Of a stretch of DNA of 64,000 nucleotides, positions 26,608 through 35,796 are shown in pieces (within the stretch, counting starts at the first letter, position 1; each line of letters begins with the position of its first letter). The stretch lies in the NCBI RefSeq assembly GCF_003024155.1, contig NZ_CP028136.1:2418001-2482000 (forward strand), given 5' to 3'. Below the pieces are notes generated by a model. That model worked only from the letters and a program-made list of their open reading frames with translations, was not told the DNA's origin and did not search any database. The position numbers and the translations under genes are program-made. The DNA comes from Christiangramia fulva. Its GTDB lineage: Bacteria; Bacteroidota; Bacteroidia; Flavobacteriales; Flavobacteriaceae.

Positions 26608-27898
26608 TCTCCGCTTAATCATCCAAAGGGAATACCTGGCAAGGGTAAGGAACAAAACCTTTATCATCATGACCTTTTTGAGCCCGATGATCTTCGTGGG
26701 AATGATCCTGCTCATCGCTTATTTGAGCATGTTGAACAGCACCGAACAAAAGATCATTGCCATTCATGACGAGACCGGCATGTTTACTTCAGAATTTAAA
26801 GACAAGGAGCAGGTGCAGTATCTGGATTTTTCAGATAAAAGCCTGGAAGAAGCAAGGCAAACGGTACTTGATAACGAATATTTCGGACTCATTCAGATAG
26901 CTAAAAATACCGGAAACAGTAATTCTCCTGTCGAAGTGGAATTTTACGGAAAAGAAACTCCGGGTTTCGGAACAGTTGAAAATATTGAGAAGACCATTTC
27001 TGATAAATTAACGCGCGAACAACTTATCAGCAAGGGTATTGATGTTTCACAAATAGATAAGGCACGGGAGCATGTGAGTTTGGATATCCAGAATTTTTCG
27101 GGGCAGCGTAGTTCTAAAATGTCGAATTACATCAAGATGTTCTTTGGCGGAGCCGCAGGTTACCTGCTAATGATGTTCATTATCATTTATGGCAATATGG
27201 TGATGCGAAGTGTTATCGAGGAAAAAACCAATCGTATTATTGAAATTATCGTCTCTTCGGTCAAACCTTTTCAGCTTTTACTGGGAAAAGTACTTGGAAC
27301 TTCCCTTGCGGGAGTTACCCAGTTTACTATATGGATCGTTTTGGGTTTCTTTTTGCTTGTAGGAATTTCTTCCTTCCTGGGAATAGACCCCATGGCTGCT
27401 CAAATGCCGGCTACCGCGGCAGTGAACGATATGGCAAAGCCTGAATTGCAGCAAATGATGGTCGATATTCTGAAATTGCCTTACGCCAGTCTTCTGAGTT
27501 TCTTTATAATTTATTTTATTGGCGGTTATTTTCTTTACAGCTCAATTTACGCTGCAATAGGTGCGGCAGTAGATAGTGAAACCGATACCCAGCAATTCAT
27601 GTTTCCAATTATTATTCCCCTGATTTTGGGAATTTATGTTGGCTTCTTTTCGGTTGTCGAAAATCCGCATGGAACGGTCTCAACCATATTTTCAATGATT
27701 CCTTTAACTTCACCTATTGTAATGTTAATGAGAATTCCTTTTGGAGTACCATGGTATGAGATCTTAATATCGATATTGCTTCTAATCGCTACCAATTTTG
27801 GCGTATTGTGGCTTTCGGCTAAAATTTACAGGGTCGGGATCCTGATGTATGGCAAAAAACCAACTTATAAAGAGATCTACAAATGGCTTAAATATTAG
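26600..27898 (+). CDS. ABC-2 type permease (NatB-like)
   Basis: 432 residues from the ATG at 26600; a longer open frame begins at 26546 but lies inside the ATPase gene. One membrane helix near the N-terminus (about 23-45), a large extracytoplasmic domain (about 46-190) and five more helices in the second half. The MRSVIEEKTNRIIEIIVSSVKPFQLLLGKVLG stretch is the family coupling helix region. It forms the exporter with the preceding ATPase (8-bp overlap) and is followed after 2 bp by the MscS gene. Confidence 0.9.
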   Translation: MRNLRLIIQREYLARVRNKTFIIMTFLSPMIFVGMILLIAYLSMLNSTEQKIIAIHDETGMFTSEFKDKEQVQYLDFSDKSLEEARQTVLDNEYFGLIQIAKNTGNSNSPVEVEFYGKETPGFGTVENIEKTISDKLTREQLISKGIDVSQIDKAREHVSLDIQNFSGQRSSKMSNYIKMFFGGAAGYLLMMFIIIYGNMVMRSVIEEKTNRIIEIIVSSVKPFQLLLGKVLGTSLAGVTQFTIWIVLGFFLLVGISSFLGIDPMAAQMPATAAVNDMAKPELQQMMVDILKLPYASLLSFFIIYFIGGYFLYSSIYAAIGAAVDSETDTQQFMFPIIIPLILGIYVGFFSVVENPHGTVSTIFSMIPLTSPIVMLMRIPFGVPWYEILISILLLIATNFGVLWLSAKIYRVGILMYGKKPTYKEIYKWLKY

Positions 27899-27900
27899 CA

Positions 27901-28824
27901 ATGCAGGATCAAACGGCAAAAGAAAAGGTAACCGAAGTCATTCATGACGATATCTGGGGCAGCATTAAGCAGTTCTGGGAATTTGGTTACACCTATACTG
28001 GAAATGGCGATGAGGTCACCATTTCTGTAGGGCTTATCATTATTGTCATTCTTGCCTTCATTTTAACAAGTCTGCTGTTAAGGCTCATTCGTTCATTTAT
28101 AACTTCCAAATTAATGGAAGAAGACCGGATGAAGTTTATTAGCGTCTTCAAGTTCATCAAATACTTTGTATATGTTGCGGTAATTCTTATAACCTTAAGT
28201 TCTGCCGGAATTGATGTGACCATTCTTTTAACGGCATCGGCAGCGCTTTTTGTGGGTATTGGTCTGGCATTGCAGGAGTTATTTCAGGATGTGATAGGAG
28301 GGGTTTTTATTATTTTAGATAAATCATTGCTGGTAGGCGATATTATCGAAATCGAAGGTCGGGTGGCTCGGGTTTTCGAAATAAAACTGCGTACCACCAG
28401 GGCTCTTACGCGGGATGATAAGGTGATGATCATTCCAAATCATAAATTCATTAGCGATACGGTATATAATTATACCCAAAACCATAAAACTACAAGGGAG
28501 AGTGTCAGGGTAGGAGTGGCTTACGGAAGTGATGTGGAGAAGATACGGGAAATTCTGCTGGAGTGTGCACGTGAACAAAAAGGAATTCTCAAAAAACCTG
28601 AACCTTTTGTTTTATTTGAAGATTTTGGTGATTCAGCTTTACTTTTTGCTTTACATTTTTATGAATCTGACAGCTTTGTTGATCCAAAAGTGAAAAGTGA
28701 GCTACGATTTAAGATCAATCATAAATTCAAACTTAATGATGTAACTATTCCATTTCCACAAAGGGATGTACATATGTTTTATCCCCGGGGGATGAAAAAT
28801 GAAAATGATGATGAAAGGGAGTAA
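27901..28824 (+). CDS. Small-conductance mechanosensitive channel, MscS family
   Basis: 307 residues. N-terminal extension, three membrane helices (about 40-62, 82-102, 108-130; the third, Gly/Ala-rich, lines the pore: LTASAALFVGIGLALQELFQDVIGG), then the beta domain (DIIEIEGRVARVFEIKLRTT) and the alpha/beta cap. Opens under membrane tension to release solutes. It is cotranscribed with the ABC exporter and overlaps the next gene by 26 bp. Confidence 0.93.
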   Translation: MQDQTAKEKVTEVIHDDIWGSIKQFWEFGYTYTGNGDEVTISVGLIIIVILAFILTSLLLRLIRSFITSKLMEEDRMKFISVFKFIKYFVYVAVILITLSSAGIDVTILLTASAALFVGIGLALQELFQDVIGGVFIILDKSLLVGDIIEIEGRVARVFEIKLRTTRALTRDDKVMIIPNHKFISDTVYNYTQNHKTTRESVRVGVAYGSDVEKIREILLECAREQKGILKKPEPFVLFEDFGDSALLFALHFYESDSFVDPKVKSELRFKINHKFKLNDVTIPFPQRDVHMFYPRGMKNENDDERE

Positions 28825-29710
28825 ATTTTTAATGGTTTGTGCAATTTTTTGTGTTTTCTTAACGGCAAAGGGACAAAATACCGATCTGGCGAGGCTTGAA
28901 TACACGTATTTTCCCCAATCTTCTTCTGATAATTCCTTCAGAAGGTTTCGTACCTCTATAGCTTTTCCTATCGAGTTAAAGGAAGGCACTTATCTTATGC
29001 CGGGCCTGGAGTACAGAAATGTAAATTTTGAATATGAAGATCCGGCGGCTTTTCAAACTTATGATCTTGACCGGTTTCAGTCTTTTACTTTTAGCCTGGG
29101 ATATACCTTTCAGATGAATGAATTCTGGCGTTTCGGAGCAGAAGGAGGAGTAAAGATTGCTTCCAACTTTACCCTTGACAAAGCCATCAATGACGATTTT
29201 ATCTATACAGGAGCACTGATCTTCGTGAAGATAAAAGAAGATGAAAGATATTATAAACCCACACGGCTTATTCTCGGGTTGAGGTATTCTACCACCACAG
29301 GTTTTCCTTTTCCGCTTCCAATAATAAATTATTACAGGCGATGGAATAAGAACTGGTCTTACATGGCAGGTTCGCCTAAATCTAATTTAAAATATTATTT
29401 TAATGAAAAGAATGCGGTCGAAGCTTTTGTAACGCTTGACGGATTCTTTGCGAACATACAGGAAGATTTTAACGTGGCACCGCTTAGACCGGGAAGTGAT
29501 AAGATTGCGAGAAGCATCTCCATGACGGTCTTATTGAGCGGGGTAGGCTATGAACACAGCTTTACCGATCATTTAAAATTTTATCTGTATGCCGGTAACA
29601 CAATTTTGAACGACATTCGTTTCAGGGATAACAAAAAAAATAGTATATATACTATTAATGATAAGAATTCAATCTATGCCCGTAGCGGACTTAAATTTTC
29701 TATATTCTGA
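28799..29710 (+). CDS. DUF6268 outer-membrane beta-barrel protein
   Basis: 303 residues. Signal peptide (MKMMMKGSKFLMVCAIFCVFLTAKG) followed by repeated amphipathic strands ending in an aromatic residue (LKFSIF), which is a transmembrane barrel signature. The pattern fits the DUF6268 family of unknown function. It overlaps the MscS gene by 26 bp and shares the TGATG start/stop base with the NtrC-like gene, so all are translated from one message. Confidence 0.8.
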   Translation: MKMMMKGSKFLMVCAIFCVFLTAKGQNTDLARLEYTYFPQSSSDNSFRRFRTSIAFPIELKEGTYLMPGLEYRNVNFEYEDPAAFQTYDLDRFQSFTFSLGYTFQMNEFWRFGAEGGVKIASNFTLDKAINDDFIYTGALIFVKIKEDERYYKPTRLILGLRYSTTTGFPFPLPIINYYRRWNKNWSYMAGSPKSNLKYYFNEKNAVEAFVTLDGFFANIQEDFNVAPLRPGSDKIARSISMTVLLSGVGYEHSFTDHLKFYLYAGNTILNDIRFRDNKKNSIYTINDKNSIYARSGLKFSIF

Positions 29711-30876
29711 TGGCAAAAATATTATTGATAGAAGACGAAGCATCCATTAGGAGAGTATTGAACAAGATACTTTCTGAAGAAAGCAAGGAGTATGAAGTAA
29801 CCGAAGCTGAAGACGGTCTTGCCGGAATGGAAAAGATTAAAAACGAAGATTTTGACCTGGTTTTATGTGACATCAAAATGCCAAAAATGGATGGCGTTGA
29901 GGTGCTGGAAGCGATAAAGAAAATAAAGCCCGAAGTACCCGTGGTGATGATCTCAGGCCACGGCGATCTGGATACAGCTGTGCAGACCATGAAAATGGGA
30001 GCTTTTGATTATATCTCAAAACCACCAGATCTTAACCGGTTACTGAATACTGTGCGAAACGCCCTGGATCGTAAGGAACTGGTTGCAGAAAATACAAGAC
30101 TTAAGAAAAAGGTAAGTAAAGATTACCAAATGATCGGGGAGTCTGAGGCCATAAAGAATATAAAGGAAATGATCGAGAAAGTGGCGCATACTGACGCCCG
30201 GGTACTTATCACCGGCCCCAATGGGACAGGGAAAGAGCTGGTAGCCCATTGGTTACATGAGAAAAGTGACCGTTCCAAAGGTCCGCTTATCGAAGTAAAT
30301 TGCGCAGCGATCCCTTCAGAACTTATCGAAAGTGAACTTTTTGGCCATGTAAAAGGAGCTTTTACATCTGCAAATAAAGATCGTGCCGGGAAATTTGAAG
30401 CCGCGAATAAAGGAACCATCTTTTTAGATGAAATAGGGGACATGAGCCTTTCGGCCCAGGCCAAAGTTTTAAGGGCACTGCAGGAAAACAAAATTTCAAG
30501 AGTTGGAAGTGATAAAGATATTAAGATAGATGTAAGAGTCATCGCGGCGACCAATAAAGATTTGAAAAAAGAGATCGAAGAGAACAATTTCAGAGAAGAT
30601 CTTTATCACCGCCTTGCAGTAATTTTGATCGAGGTGCCACCTCTAAAAGATCGCAAGGAAGATATCCCGCTGCTGGTGGAGCACTTTAGTGAAAAAATAG
30701 CCAAAGAACAGGGGACCAATAAAAAGGAATTCAGTGAAGAGGCCATACAGGTTTTAAAAGAGAATGAATGGCGGGGAAATGTCAGAGAACTGCGCAATGT
30801 CATCGAGCGCCTTATTATCCTCGGCGGTAAGGAAATCTCTGATGAGGATGTAAAACTTTTTGGAAGTCGATTTTAA
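29710..30876 (+). CDS. NtrC-like response regulator, REC + AAA+, no DNA-binding domain
   Basis: 388 residues. Receiver domain (about 1-120; phosphoacceptor Asp54 in LVLCDIKMPKMDG), then a sigma-54-activator-type AAA+ domain (about 140-375; Walker A GPNGTGKE at 169-176, Walker B GTIFLDEIGDMS, R-finger region and NEWRGNVRELRNVIERL). Two oddities: the sigma-54 contact loop reads GAFTSA at 216-221 (Ser220 for Gly), and the protein ends at DEDVKLFGSRF with no Fis-type helix-turn-helix. It is the fifth gene of the ABC operon and may act from solution or on other partners. Confidence 0.9.
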   Translation: MAKILLIEDEASIRRVLNKILSEESKEYEVTEAEDGLAGMEKIKNEDFDLVLCDIKMPKMDGVEVLEAIKKIKPEVPVVMISGHGDLDTAVQTMKMGAFDYISKPPDLNRLLNTVRNALDRKELVAENTRLKKKVSKDYQMIGESEAIKNIKEMIEKVAHTDARVLITGPNGTGKELVAHWLHEKSDRSKGPLIEVNCAAIPSELIESELFGHVKGAFTSANKDRAGKFEAANKGTIFLDEIGDMSLSAQAKVLRALQENKISRVGSDKDIKIDVRVIAATNKDLKKEIEENNFREDLYHRLAVILIEVPPLKDRKEDIPLLVEHFSEKIAKEQGTNKKEFSEEAIQVLKENEWRGNVRELRNVIERLIILGGKEISDEDVKLFGSRF

Positions 30877-30885
30877 AACAGGAAT

Positions 30886-31107
30886 ATGAATTTGCGAGTG
30901 CTCAATTCCCTGGTGAGTTTCCTAATTTTTTGTGCGATTTACCTGATCTTATACTGGATCACATTTCTGATTTTTCCTTCTTTTGGTGGATTCTTAAAAC
31001 CGGCGGTTTTGGGAGGTATTACCGTATTGATCTCACCACGCTTTAAACGCTACGAGGTTATGGGAGAAAAACGCTATGAGTTTAAATGGATTTTTCAACA
31101 AAGCTAA
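30886..31107 (+). CDS. Small two-helix membrane protein
   Basis: 73 residues with two membrane helices (about 8-29 and 35-54), then a basic tail RFKRYEVMGEKRYEFKW. Not recognised beyond similarity in layout to small flavobacterial membrane proteins. It follows the NtrC-like gene after 9 bp and is probably the last gene of that operon; the next gene is convergent, ending 2 bp away. Confidence 0.7.
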   Translation: MNLRVLNSLVSFLIFCAIYLILYWITFLIFPSFGGFLKPAVLGGITVLISPRFKRYEVMGEKRYEFKWIFQQS

Positions 31108-31109
31108 AC

Positions 31110-31700
31110 TTATTCCTTCGGCGGGTCGTATCTTAAAAAATACATGGTGTCGCCACTGGGATGTGCCCATTCATGGAATAGCTCAAATCCGAATTTTTGA
31201 TAAACCAGCGAATTCTTTCGCATTCTTGTTTCGGCATATAAGGGAAGATTATATTCTTTGGCTCTGCGATAAAATTCGTCTTTCATTTCTTTTCCCACCT
31301 GCGTATCAGCACCCCTGGAGTCTTTAAGTATTCCCCAGAACCAGCAGTAAAGATATTCTCCTTCCTGAGGCCGTTGTTTCTCAATATACTTTTGGGTTTT
31401 GATGATCTGGTAAGCATTTTTTATACCTGTGACATTTAAGACAAGACCCAGTTGAGCCCATAGATCTTTCCAAATATTGTTATCTTTCTTGCTGGTTTTA
31501 AAAAGAATGGCGATGCCTTTGCCGTTTTCGGAAACGATTAGCGCATCTTTTTCAATGCCCTTTTCCACCATATGCCTGGCGAGATAGCGAAATCGCTTAT
31601 CACGGTTTCCACCTTTTTGAACCACATCCAGGGAAGAAGGAATTTCCTTTAGCAGGACAGTAACCTTCTCTATAATATCTTGTTTTTCTTCTTCGTTCAA
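31110..31700 (-). CDS. GNAT-like acetyltransferase
   Basis: 196 residues. The C-terminal half shows the GNAT fold: the beta4 strand YLYCWFWGILKD, the acetyl-CoA-binding helix SRGADTQVGKEMKDEFYRRAKE, and the closing TRMRKNSLVYQKFGFELFHEW. The acceptor is unknown. The N-terminal helical half (about 1-95) is poorly conserved in the family. It is convergent with the small membrane protein and divergent from ppk2. Confidence 0.8.
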   Translation of the reverse strand: MNEEEKQDIIEKVTVLLKEIPSSLDVVQKGGNRDKRFRYLARHMVEKGIEKDALIVSENGKGIAILFKTSKKDNNIWKDLWAQLGLVLNVTGIKNAYQIIKTQKYIEKQRPQEGEYLYCWFWGILKDSRGADTQVGKEMKDEFYRRAKEYNLPLYAETRMRKNSLVYQKFGFELFHEWAHPSGDTMYFLRYDPPKE

Positions 31701-31774
31701 GGTAAATTTCTTTGTTGCGAAGATAAAAAATTTAAATCTGAATAAATCGTATATAATATCAAAAGAATAGCATC

Positions 31775-32653
31775 ATGCGCAGTATAGACCATTCAAAATT
31801 TCGGGTTGTTGAGGATATCAGACTTTCAAAAACTGAAACCTATTTAGACCTGAATACTTCAGAAAAAAATATTATAAAAGAATTGGAGAAGATCAGGAAG
31901 GATCTTGGGGAATGGCAGGATAAGCTGTATGCCCACGGGAAATATTCAGTATTGATCTGTCTTCAGGGAATGGATACTTCCGGAAAAGACAGCCTTATTA
32001 GGGAAGTTTTCAAAGATTTCAACAGCCGGGGAGTGGTGGTGCATAGCTTTAAATCGCCTTCAACTAACGAGCTGCGCCATGATTATCTCTGGCGGCATTA
32101 CGTCGCATTGCCGGAAAGGGGAAAATTCGGAGTTTTTAACAGAACCCATTACGAAAATGTTCTGGTCACAAGAGTTCATCCCGAATATATCTTGAATGAA
32201 AATCTTCCGCATGTGAATTCGATAAAAGATATAGATGAAAATTTCTGGCAGACCAGGTTCCGAGAAATCAGGGATTTTGAAAGGCATATTTCTGAAAATG
32301 GAACCATCATTTTCAAATTTTTTCTTCACCTTTCAAAAGAGGAACAAAAACACCGCCTGCTAAGAAGGCTGGATAAACCCAATAAAATCTGGAAATTTTC
32401 CCCCGGCGATCTTAAAGAACGAAAGATTTGGAGCCAATACCAGCTTTCTTACCAGGAAGCGATTAATAATACATCTACTGAAAAGGCTCCCTGGTACATA
32501 ATTCCGGCCGATAGTAAACCTTCGGCAAGATACCTTGTTGCAAAGATTCTACTTGAAGAGTTAACAAACTATGAAGATGTGAAAGAACCGCCACCGTCTC
32601 CCGAAGTGAAAAAAAATATGGATGAATATCGTGAACAACTAAAAAAGGAATAG
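31775..32653 (+). CDS. ppk2: Polyphosphate kinase 2 family (polyP:nucleotide phosphotransferase)
   Basis: 292 residues, one PPK2 domain, TIGR03709-like by length. Walker A QGMDTSGKDSLIREVF (about 70-85), the lid module with R and the segment NRTHYENVLVTRVHPE, and the Walker B-like HISENGTIIFKFFLHLSKEEQKHR are present. Such enzymes phosphorylate AMP or ADP with polyphosphate; the class (AMP, ADP or both) cannot be settled by eye. It stands alone, divergent from the GNAT gene. Confidence 0.93.
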   Translation: MRSIDHSKFRVVEDIRLSKTETYLDLNTSEKNIIKELEKIRKDLGEWQDKLYAHGKYSVLICLQGMDTSGKDSLIREVFKDFNSRGVVVHSFKSPSTNELRHDYLWRHYVALPERGKFGVFNRTHYENVLVTRVHPEYILNENLPHVNSIKDIDENFWQTRFREIRDFERHISENGTIIFKFFLHLSKEEQKHRLLRRLDKPNKIWKFSPGDLKERKIWSQYQLSYQEAINNTSTEKAPWYIIPADSKPSARYLVAKILLEELTNYEDVKEPPPSPEVKKNMDEYREQLKKE

Positions 32654-32718
32654 TTTTTGGCTGAATTCTATTAAAAATTATAAGTTTTAAAATTATTTTA
32701 GCGCCTCAAATTATATTT

Positions 32719-34140
32719 ATGAAATCTTTTAAATCTCTTCTAATACTATTGTTTCTGAGTTTTTCTGTGGTTGCACAGGATCAAAGCGATAAAGATTCCC
32801 TTAATATTCGTAATTTTTATGATATGTCCCTGCTGCATGGCAAAAGCTATGATTGGCTGGATTATCTTTCCAATGAAATTGGCGGCAGGCTTTCAGGTTC
32901 TTACGAAGCCCAACAGGCAGTGGAATATACAAAAAGCGAGCTTGAAAAACTCGGTTTGGATAAAGTCTGGTTGCAACCGGTTATGGTACCAAAATGGGTG
33001 CGTGGGGAAAGGGAATTCGGTTATATTCAAACCGGGCCCGGTTCTACCAGAAATATTAATATCACAGCTCTTGGAGGATCAGTTGCGACCCCTCAGGGAG
33101 GTACCAGGGCTAAAGTTATTGAAGTACAGGGAATTGAAGACCTGGCTGAATATGGCCGTAAAAATATTGAAGGAAAGATCGTTTTTTTCAATCGTCCCAT
33201 GCGTGCCGACCTGATCAATACCTTTGAAGCTTATGGCGGAGCGGTAGATCAGCGTCATGACGGAGCCAAAGAAGCAGCAAAATATGGAGCTGTGGGAGTG
33301 ATCGTTCGTTCTATGAACCTTCGCCTTGATGATTATCCGCATGCCGGAAATATGAGTTATGGTGATCTTCCAAAAAGTGAAAGAATACCCGCTGCCGCGA
33401 TCTCTACTAATGATGTTGAATATCTTAGCGGATTGTTGAAAATTCAGAAAGACCTGGAACTTTATTTTAAACTCAACTGCAAACAACTCGATGATGTTCA
33501 ATCTTATAATGTGATCGGCGAAATTACCGGAAGCGAACATCCCGAAAAGATTATGGTCGTTGGCGGGCACCTGGATTCCTGGGATCTTGGCGACGGTTCG
33601 CATGATGACGGAGCCGGAGTAGTACAATCTATGGAAGTGTTGAGGTTGTTCAAAGAAACCGGGTATAAACCTAAAAATACCATTCGTGTTGTTCTTTTTA
33701 TGAATGAAGAAAATGGTCTTCGCGGTGGAAAGAAATATGCCGAAGTCGCAAAAGAAAAAGGAGAAAATCATGTTTTTGCCCTGGAAAGTGACTCCGGCGG
33801 ATTTACCCCAAGAGGATTCGGATTTGAGGCTAATGATGCTCAATTTGAAAAGATCCAATCCTGGAAACCACTTTTTGAACCTTACTTGATCCATTATTTT
33901 GAGAGAGGTGAATCGGGAGCCGATATTGGTCCTCTGAAAGGTGGCAATACAGTTCTTGCCGGTTTAAAACCAGATTCACAGCGTTATTTTGATTATCATC
34001 ATACCGCTATAGATACTTTCGATAAGGTTAGCAAACGGGAATTGGAACTCGGTGCGGCTACGATGGCATCTTTAATGTACCTTGTAGATAAATACGGATT
34101 CGATAATAGTCACAAAGCAGACTCTGCTTCAAGTCAGTAA
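32719..34140 (+). CDS. M28 family zinc aminopeptidase/carboxypeptidase, secreted
   Basis: 473 residues. Signal peptide ending SVVAQ, a PA-like inserted domain (about 120-255), then the peptidase domain. The zinc ligands are visible in order: GGHLDSWD (His and Asp), DDGAGV (bridging Asp), NEENGLRG (Glu-Glu), ESDSGG (Asp) and DYHHTAIDT (His). The layout is that of PGCP/carboxypeptidase Q-type M28 enzymes, which cleave dipeptides or small peptides in the periplasm. Single gene. Confidence 0.93.
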   Translation: MKSFKSLLILLFLSFSVVAQDQSDKDSLNIRNFYDMSLLHGKSYDWLDYLSNEIGGRLSGSYEAQQAVEYTKSELEKLGLDKVWLQPVMVPKWVRGEREFGYIQTGPGSTRNINITALGGSVATPQGGTRAKVIEVQGIEDLAEYGRKNIEGKIVFFNRPMRADLINTFEAYGGAVDQRHDGAKEAAKYGAVGVIVRSMNLRLDDYPHAGNMSYGDLPKSERIPAAAISTNDVEYLSGLLKIQKDLELYFKLNCKQLDDVQSYNVIGEITGSEHPEKIMVVGGHLDSWDLGDGSHDDGAGVVQSMEVLRLFKETGYKPKNTIRVVLFMNEENGLRGGKKYAEVAKEKGENHVFALESDSGGFTPRGFGFEANDAQFEKIQSWKPLFEPYLIHYFERGESGADIGPLKGGNTVLAGLKPDSQRYFDYHHTAIDTFDKVSKRELELGAATMASLMYLVDKYGFDNSHKADSASSQ

Positions 34141-34180
34141 CAGATCTTAATTTCTCTTTTTCGGGAAATATAAAAGGCCC

Positions 34181-34188
34181 TACCTTTG
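34181..34188 (+). promoter_or_regulatory. Candidate -7 box for the MATE operon
   Basis: TACCTTTG, full match to TAnnTTTG, 18 nt before the TTG start at 34206; no TTG is found at the -33 position, so confidence is low. Confidence 0.35.
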
Positions 34189-34205
34189 CGGATTAAATCC
34201 TTGTT

Positions 34206-35579
34206 TTGGAGTTAACATCCTATACCAAAGAATTCGGTAGAAATCTTCAAATCGCATACCCTGTCATGCTCGGGCAGCTGGGGCATGTCATGGTGGGTCT
34301 CGCCGATAATATTATGGTGGGACAGCTTGGGGCGGCACCGCTTGCCGCAGTTTCTTTGGGCAATGCGATGATTTTTATTGCCATGTCTTTGGGAATAGGT
34401 TTCTCTTTTGCCATTACTCCTTTAATTGCTGAAGCCGATGGTGCTGAGGACCTGTTAGGTGGCCGAAGTTATTTTCATCATGGTGTTATTCTGTCAACCA
34501 TAAATGGAATTTTTCTGTTTATCCTGCTGCTTATCGCTAAACCTCTCCTTTATTATTTAGATCAACCACCCGAAGTGGTAACACTCGCTATTCCGTATTT
34601 GAATATAGTGGCTCTTTCCATGATCCCGTTGATGATGTTCCAGGCCTTCAAACAATTTGCCGACGGACTTTCACAAACGCGCTATGCCATGTATGCTACT
34701 CTTATAGCCAATGTGGTAAATATTCTGTTTAATTACTTGCTCATTTATGGGATATGGATATTTCCGAGGCTTGAGTTGGAGGGAGCGGCGATAGGAACTT
34801 TAATTTCAAGGTTCTTTATGCTCTGGTTTATTTGGGAAATCCTGAGAAGGAAAACAAAATTCTCAGAATATTTCAAGTGGTCAAAAAAGGAAATGATCAA
34901 ACTTGACATTTTTAAAAGGATTTTATCTTTAGGATTGCCCACAGCTTTACAGATGCTTTTTGAAGTAGCAATATTCACGGCAACCATTTTCCTGGCCGGA
35001 AACCTTGGAACCAATCCGCAGGCAGCCAACCAAATCGCTCTCAATCTTGCTTCCATGACGTTTATGATAGCAGTGGGCCTTGGTGTTACAGCGACAATAC
35101 GAGTGGGAAACCAGGTAGGACTTAAACGATACAGGGAGTTGCGGAGAATTGGATTTTCAATTTTCTTACTGGTTTTTCTTATTGAAGCTATCTTTGCTAT
35201 TCTTTTTATTGTCCTAAAAGACCTTTTACCAACTTTTTATATAGATAATGCCGAGGTGATTATGCTCGCTGCACAATTACTGGTAATTGCCTCGCTTTTT
35301 CAATTAAGCGATGGAATGCAGGTGGTGATTTTAGGAGCTTTAAGAGGGCTTCAGGATGTGAAAATACCCACGGTGATCTGTTTTATCGCTTACTGGATCA
35401 TAGGCTTTCCCGTGAGTTTTTATTTCGGGCAGGCTGAAAGGCTGGGAAGTATGGGTATCTGGCTGGGATTGCTGGCCGGACTCACTTCTTCCGCTTTATT
35501 GTTGTATTTTAGATTTAATTATCTGAGCAAAAAATTAATTCATTCAAAAGAAAGAACTGTAAAATATGGAGCTTCCTAA
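34206..35579 (+). CDS. MATE family efflux transporter
   Basis: 457 residues with 12 membrane helices in two homologous halves. YPVMLGQLGHVMVGLADNIMVGQLG is the typical MATE first helix and loop. Exports cationic drugs or metabolites using Na+ or H+. The start is TTG at 34206, judged by the usual N-terminus (MELTSYTKEF) and the absence of a nearer ATG. It overlaps the next gene by 14 bp, forming a MATE-hypothetical-PAP2 unit. Confidence 0.93.
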   Translation: MELTSYTKEFGRNLQIAYPVMLGQLGHVMVGLADNIMVGQLGAAPLAAVSLGNAMIFIAMSLGIGFSFAITPLIAEADGAEDLLGGRSYFHHGVILSTINGIFLFILLLIAKPLLYYLDQPPEVVTLAIPYLNIVALSMIPLMMFQAFKQFADGLSQTRYAMYATLIANVVNILFNYLLIYGIWIFPRLELEGAAIGTLISRFFMLWFIWEILRRKTKFSEYFKWSKKEMIKLDIFKRILSLGLPTALQMLFEVAIFTATIFLAGNLGTNPQAANQIALNLASMTFMIAVGLGVTATIRVGNQVGLKRYRELRRIGFSIFLLVFLIEAIFAILFIVLKDLLPTFYIDNAEVIMLAAQLLVIASLFQLSDGMQVVILGALRGLQDVKIPTVICFIAYWIIGFPVSFYFGQAERLGSMGIWLGLLAGLTSSALLLYFRFNYLSKKLIHSKERTVKYGAS

Positions 35580-35796
35580 ATTTATCCTGGGCGATAATAC
35601 CGATTTTCCCAATTCCATTTTTGTAATTCATACCGAATTTCCCCGGTTTATTATCAACCTTGAGAATGATGAGGTGGAATGGCTGGAAGATTTTGACAAA
35701 TCTGATGAGGATGAACTTTTCAGTGAAGCCGAAAATCTTATCACCCAGGCTAATGAATTCTACGACCGTGAGGTGAGCCGCTACGAAGAGGAATAA
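35566..35796 (+). CDS. Small acidic conserved hypothetical protein
   Basis: 76 residues, strongly acidic (DFDKSDEDELFSEAENL, ending RYEEE), with a beta-rich start KFILGDNTDFPNSIFVIHTEFPRFIINL. No signal peptide or membrane segment. Not recognised by function. It is coupled on both sides: it overlaps the MATE gene by 14 bp and shares one base with the PAP2 start. Confidence 0.75.
   Translation: MELPKFILGDNTDFPNSIFVIHTEFPRFIINLENDEVEWLEDFDKSDEDELFSEAENLITQANEFYDREVSRYEEE

Noticed and set aside
30123..30587. 154-codon open frame antisense to the NtrC-like gene.
   Set aside because: Shadow frame inside a well-conserved AAA+ domain, low-complexity Ser-rich product.
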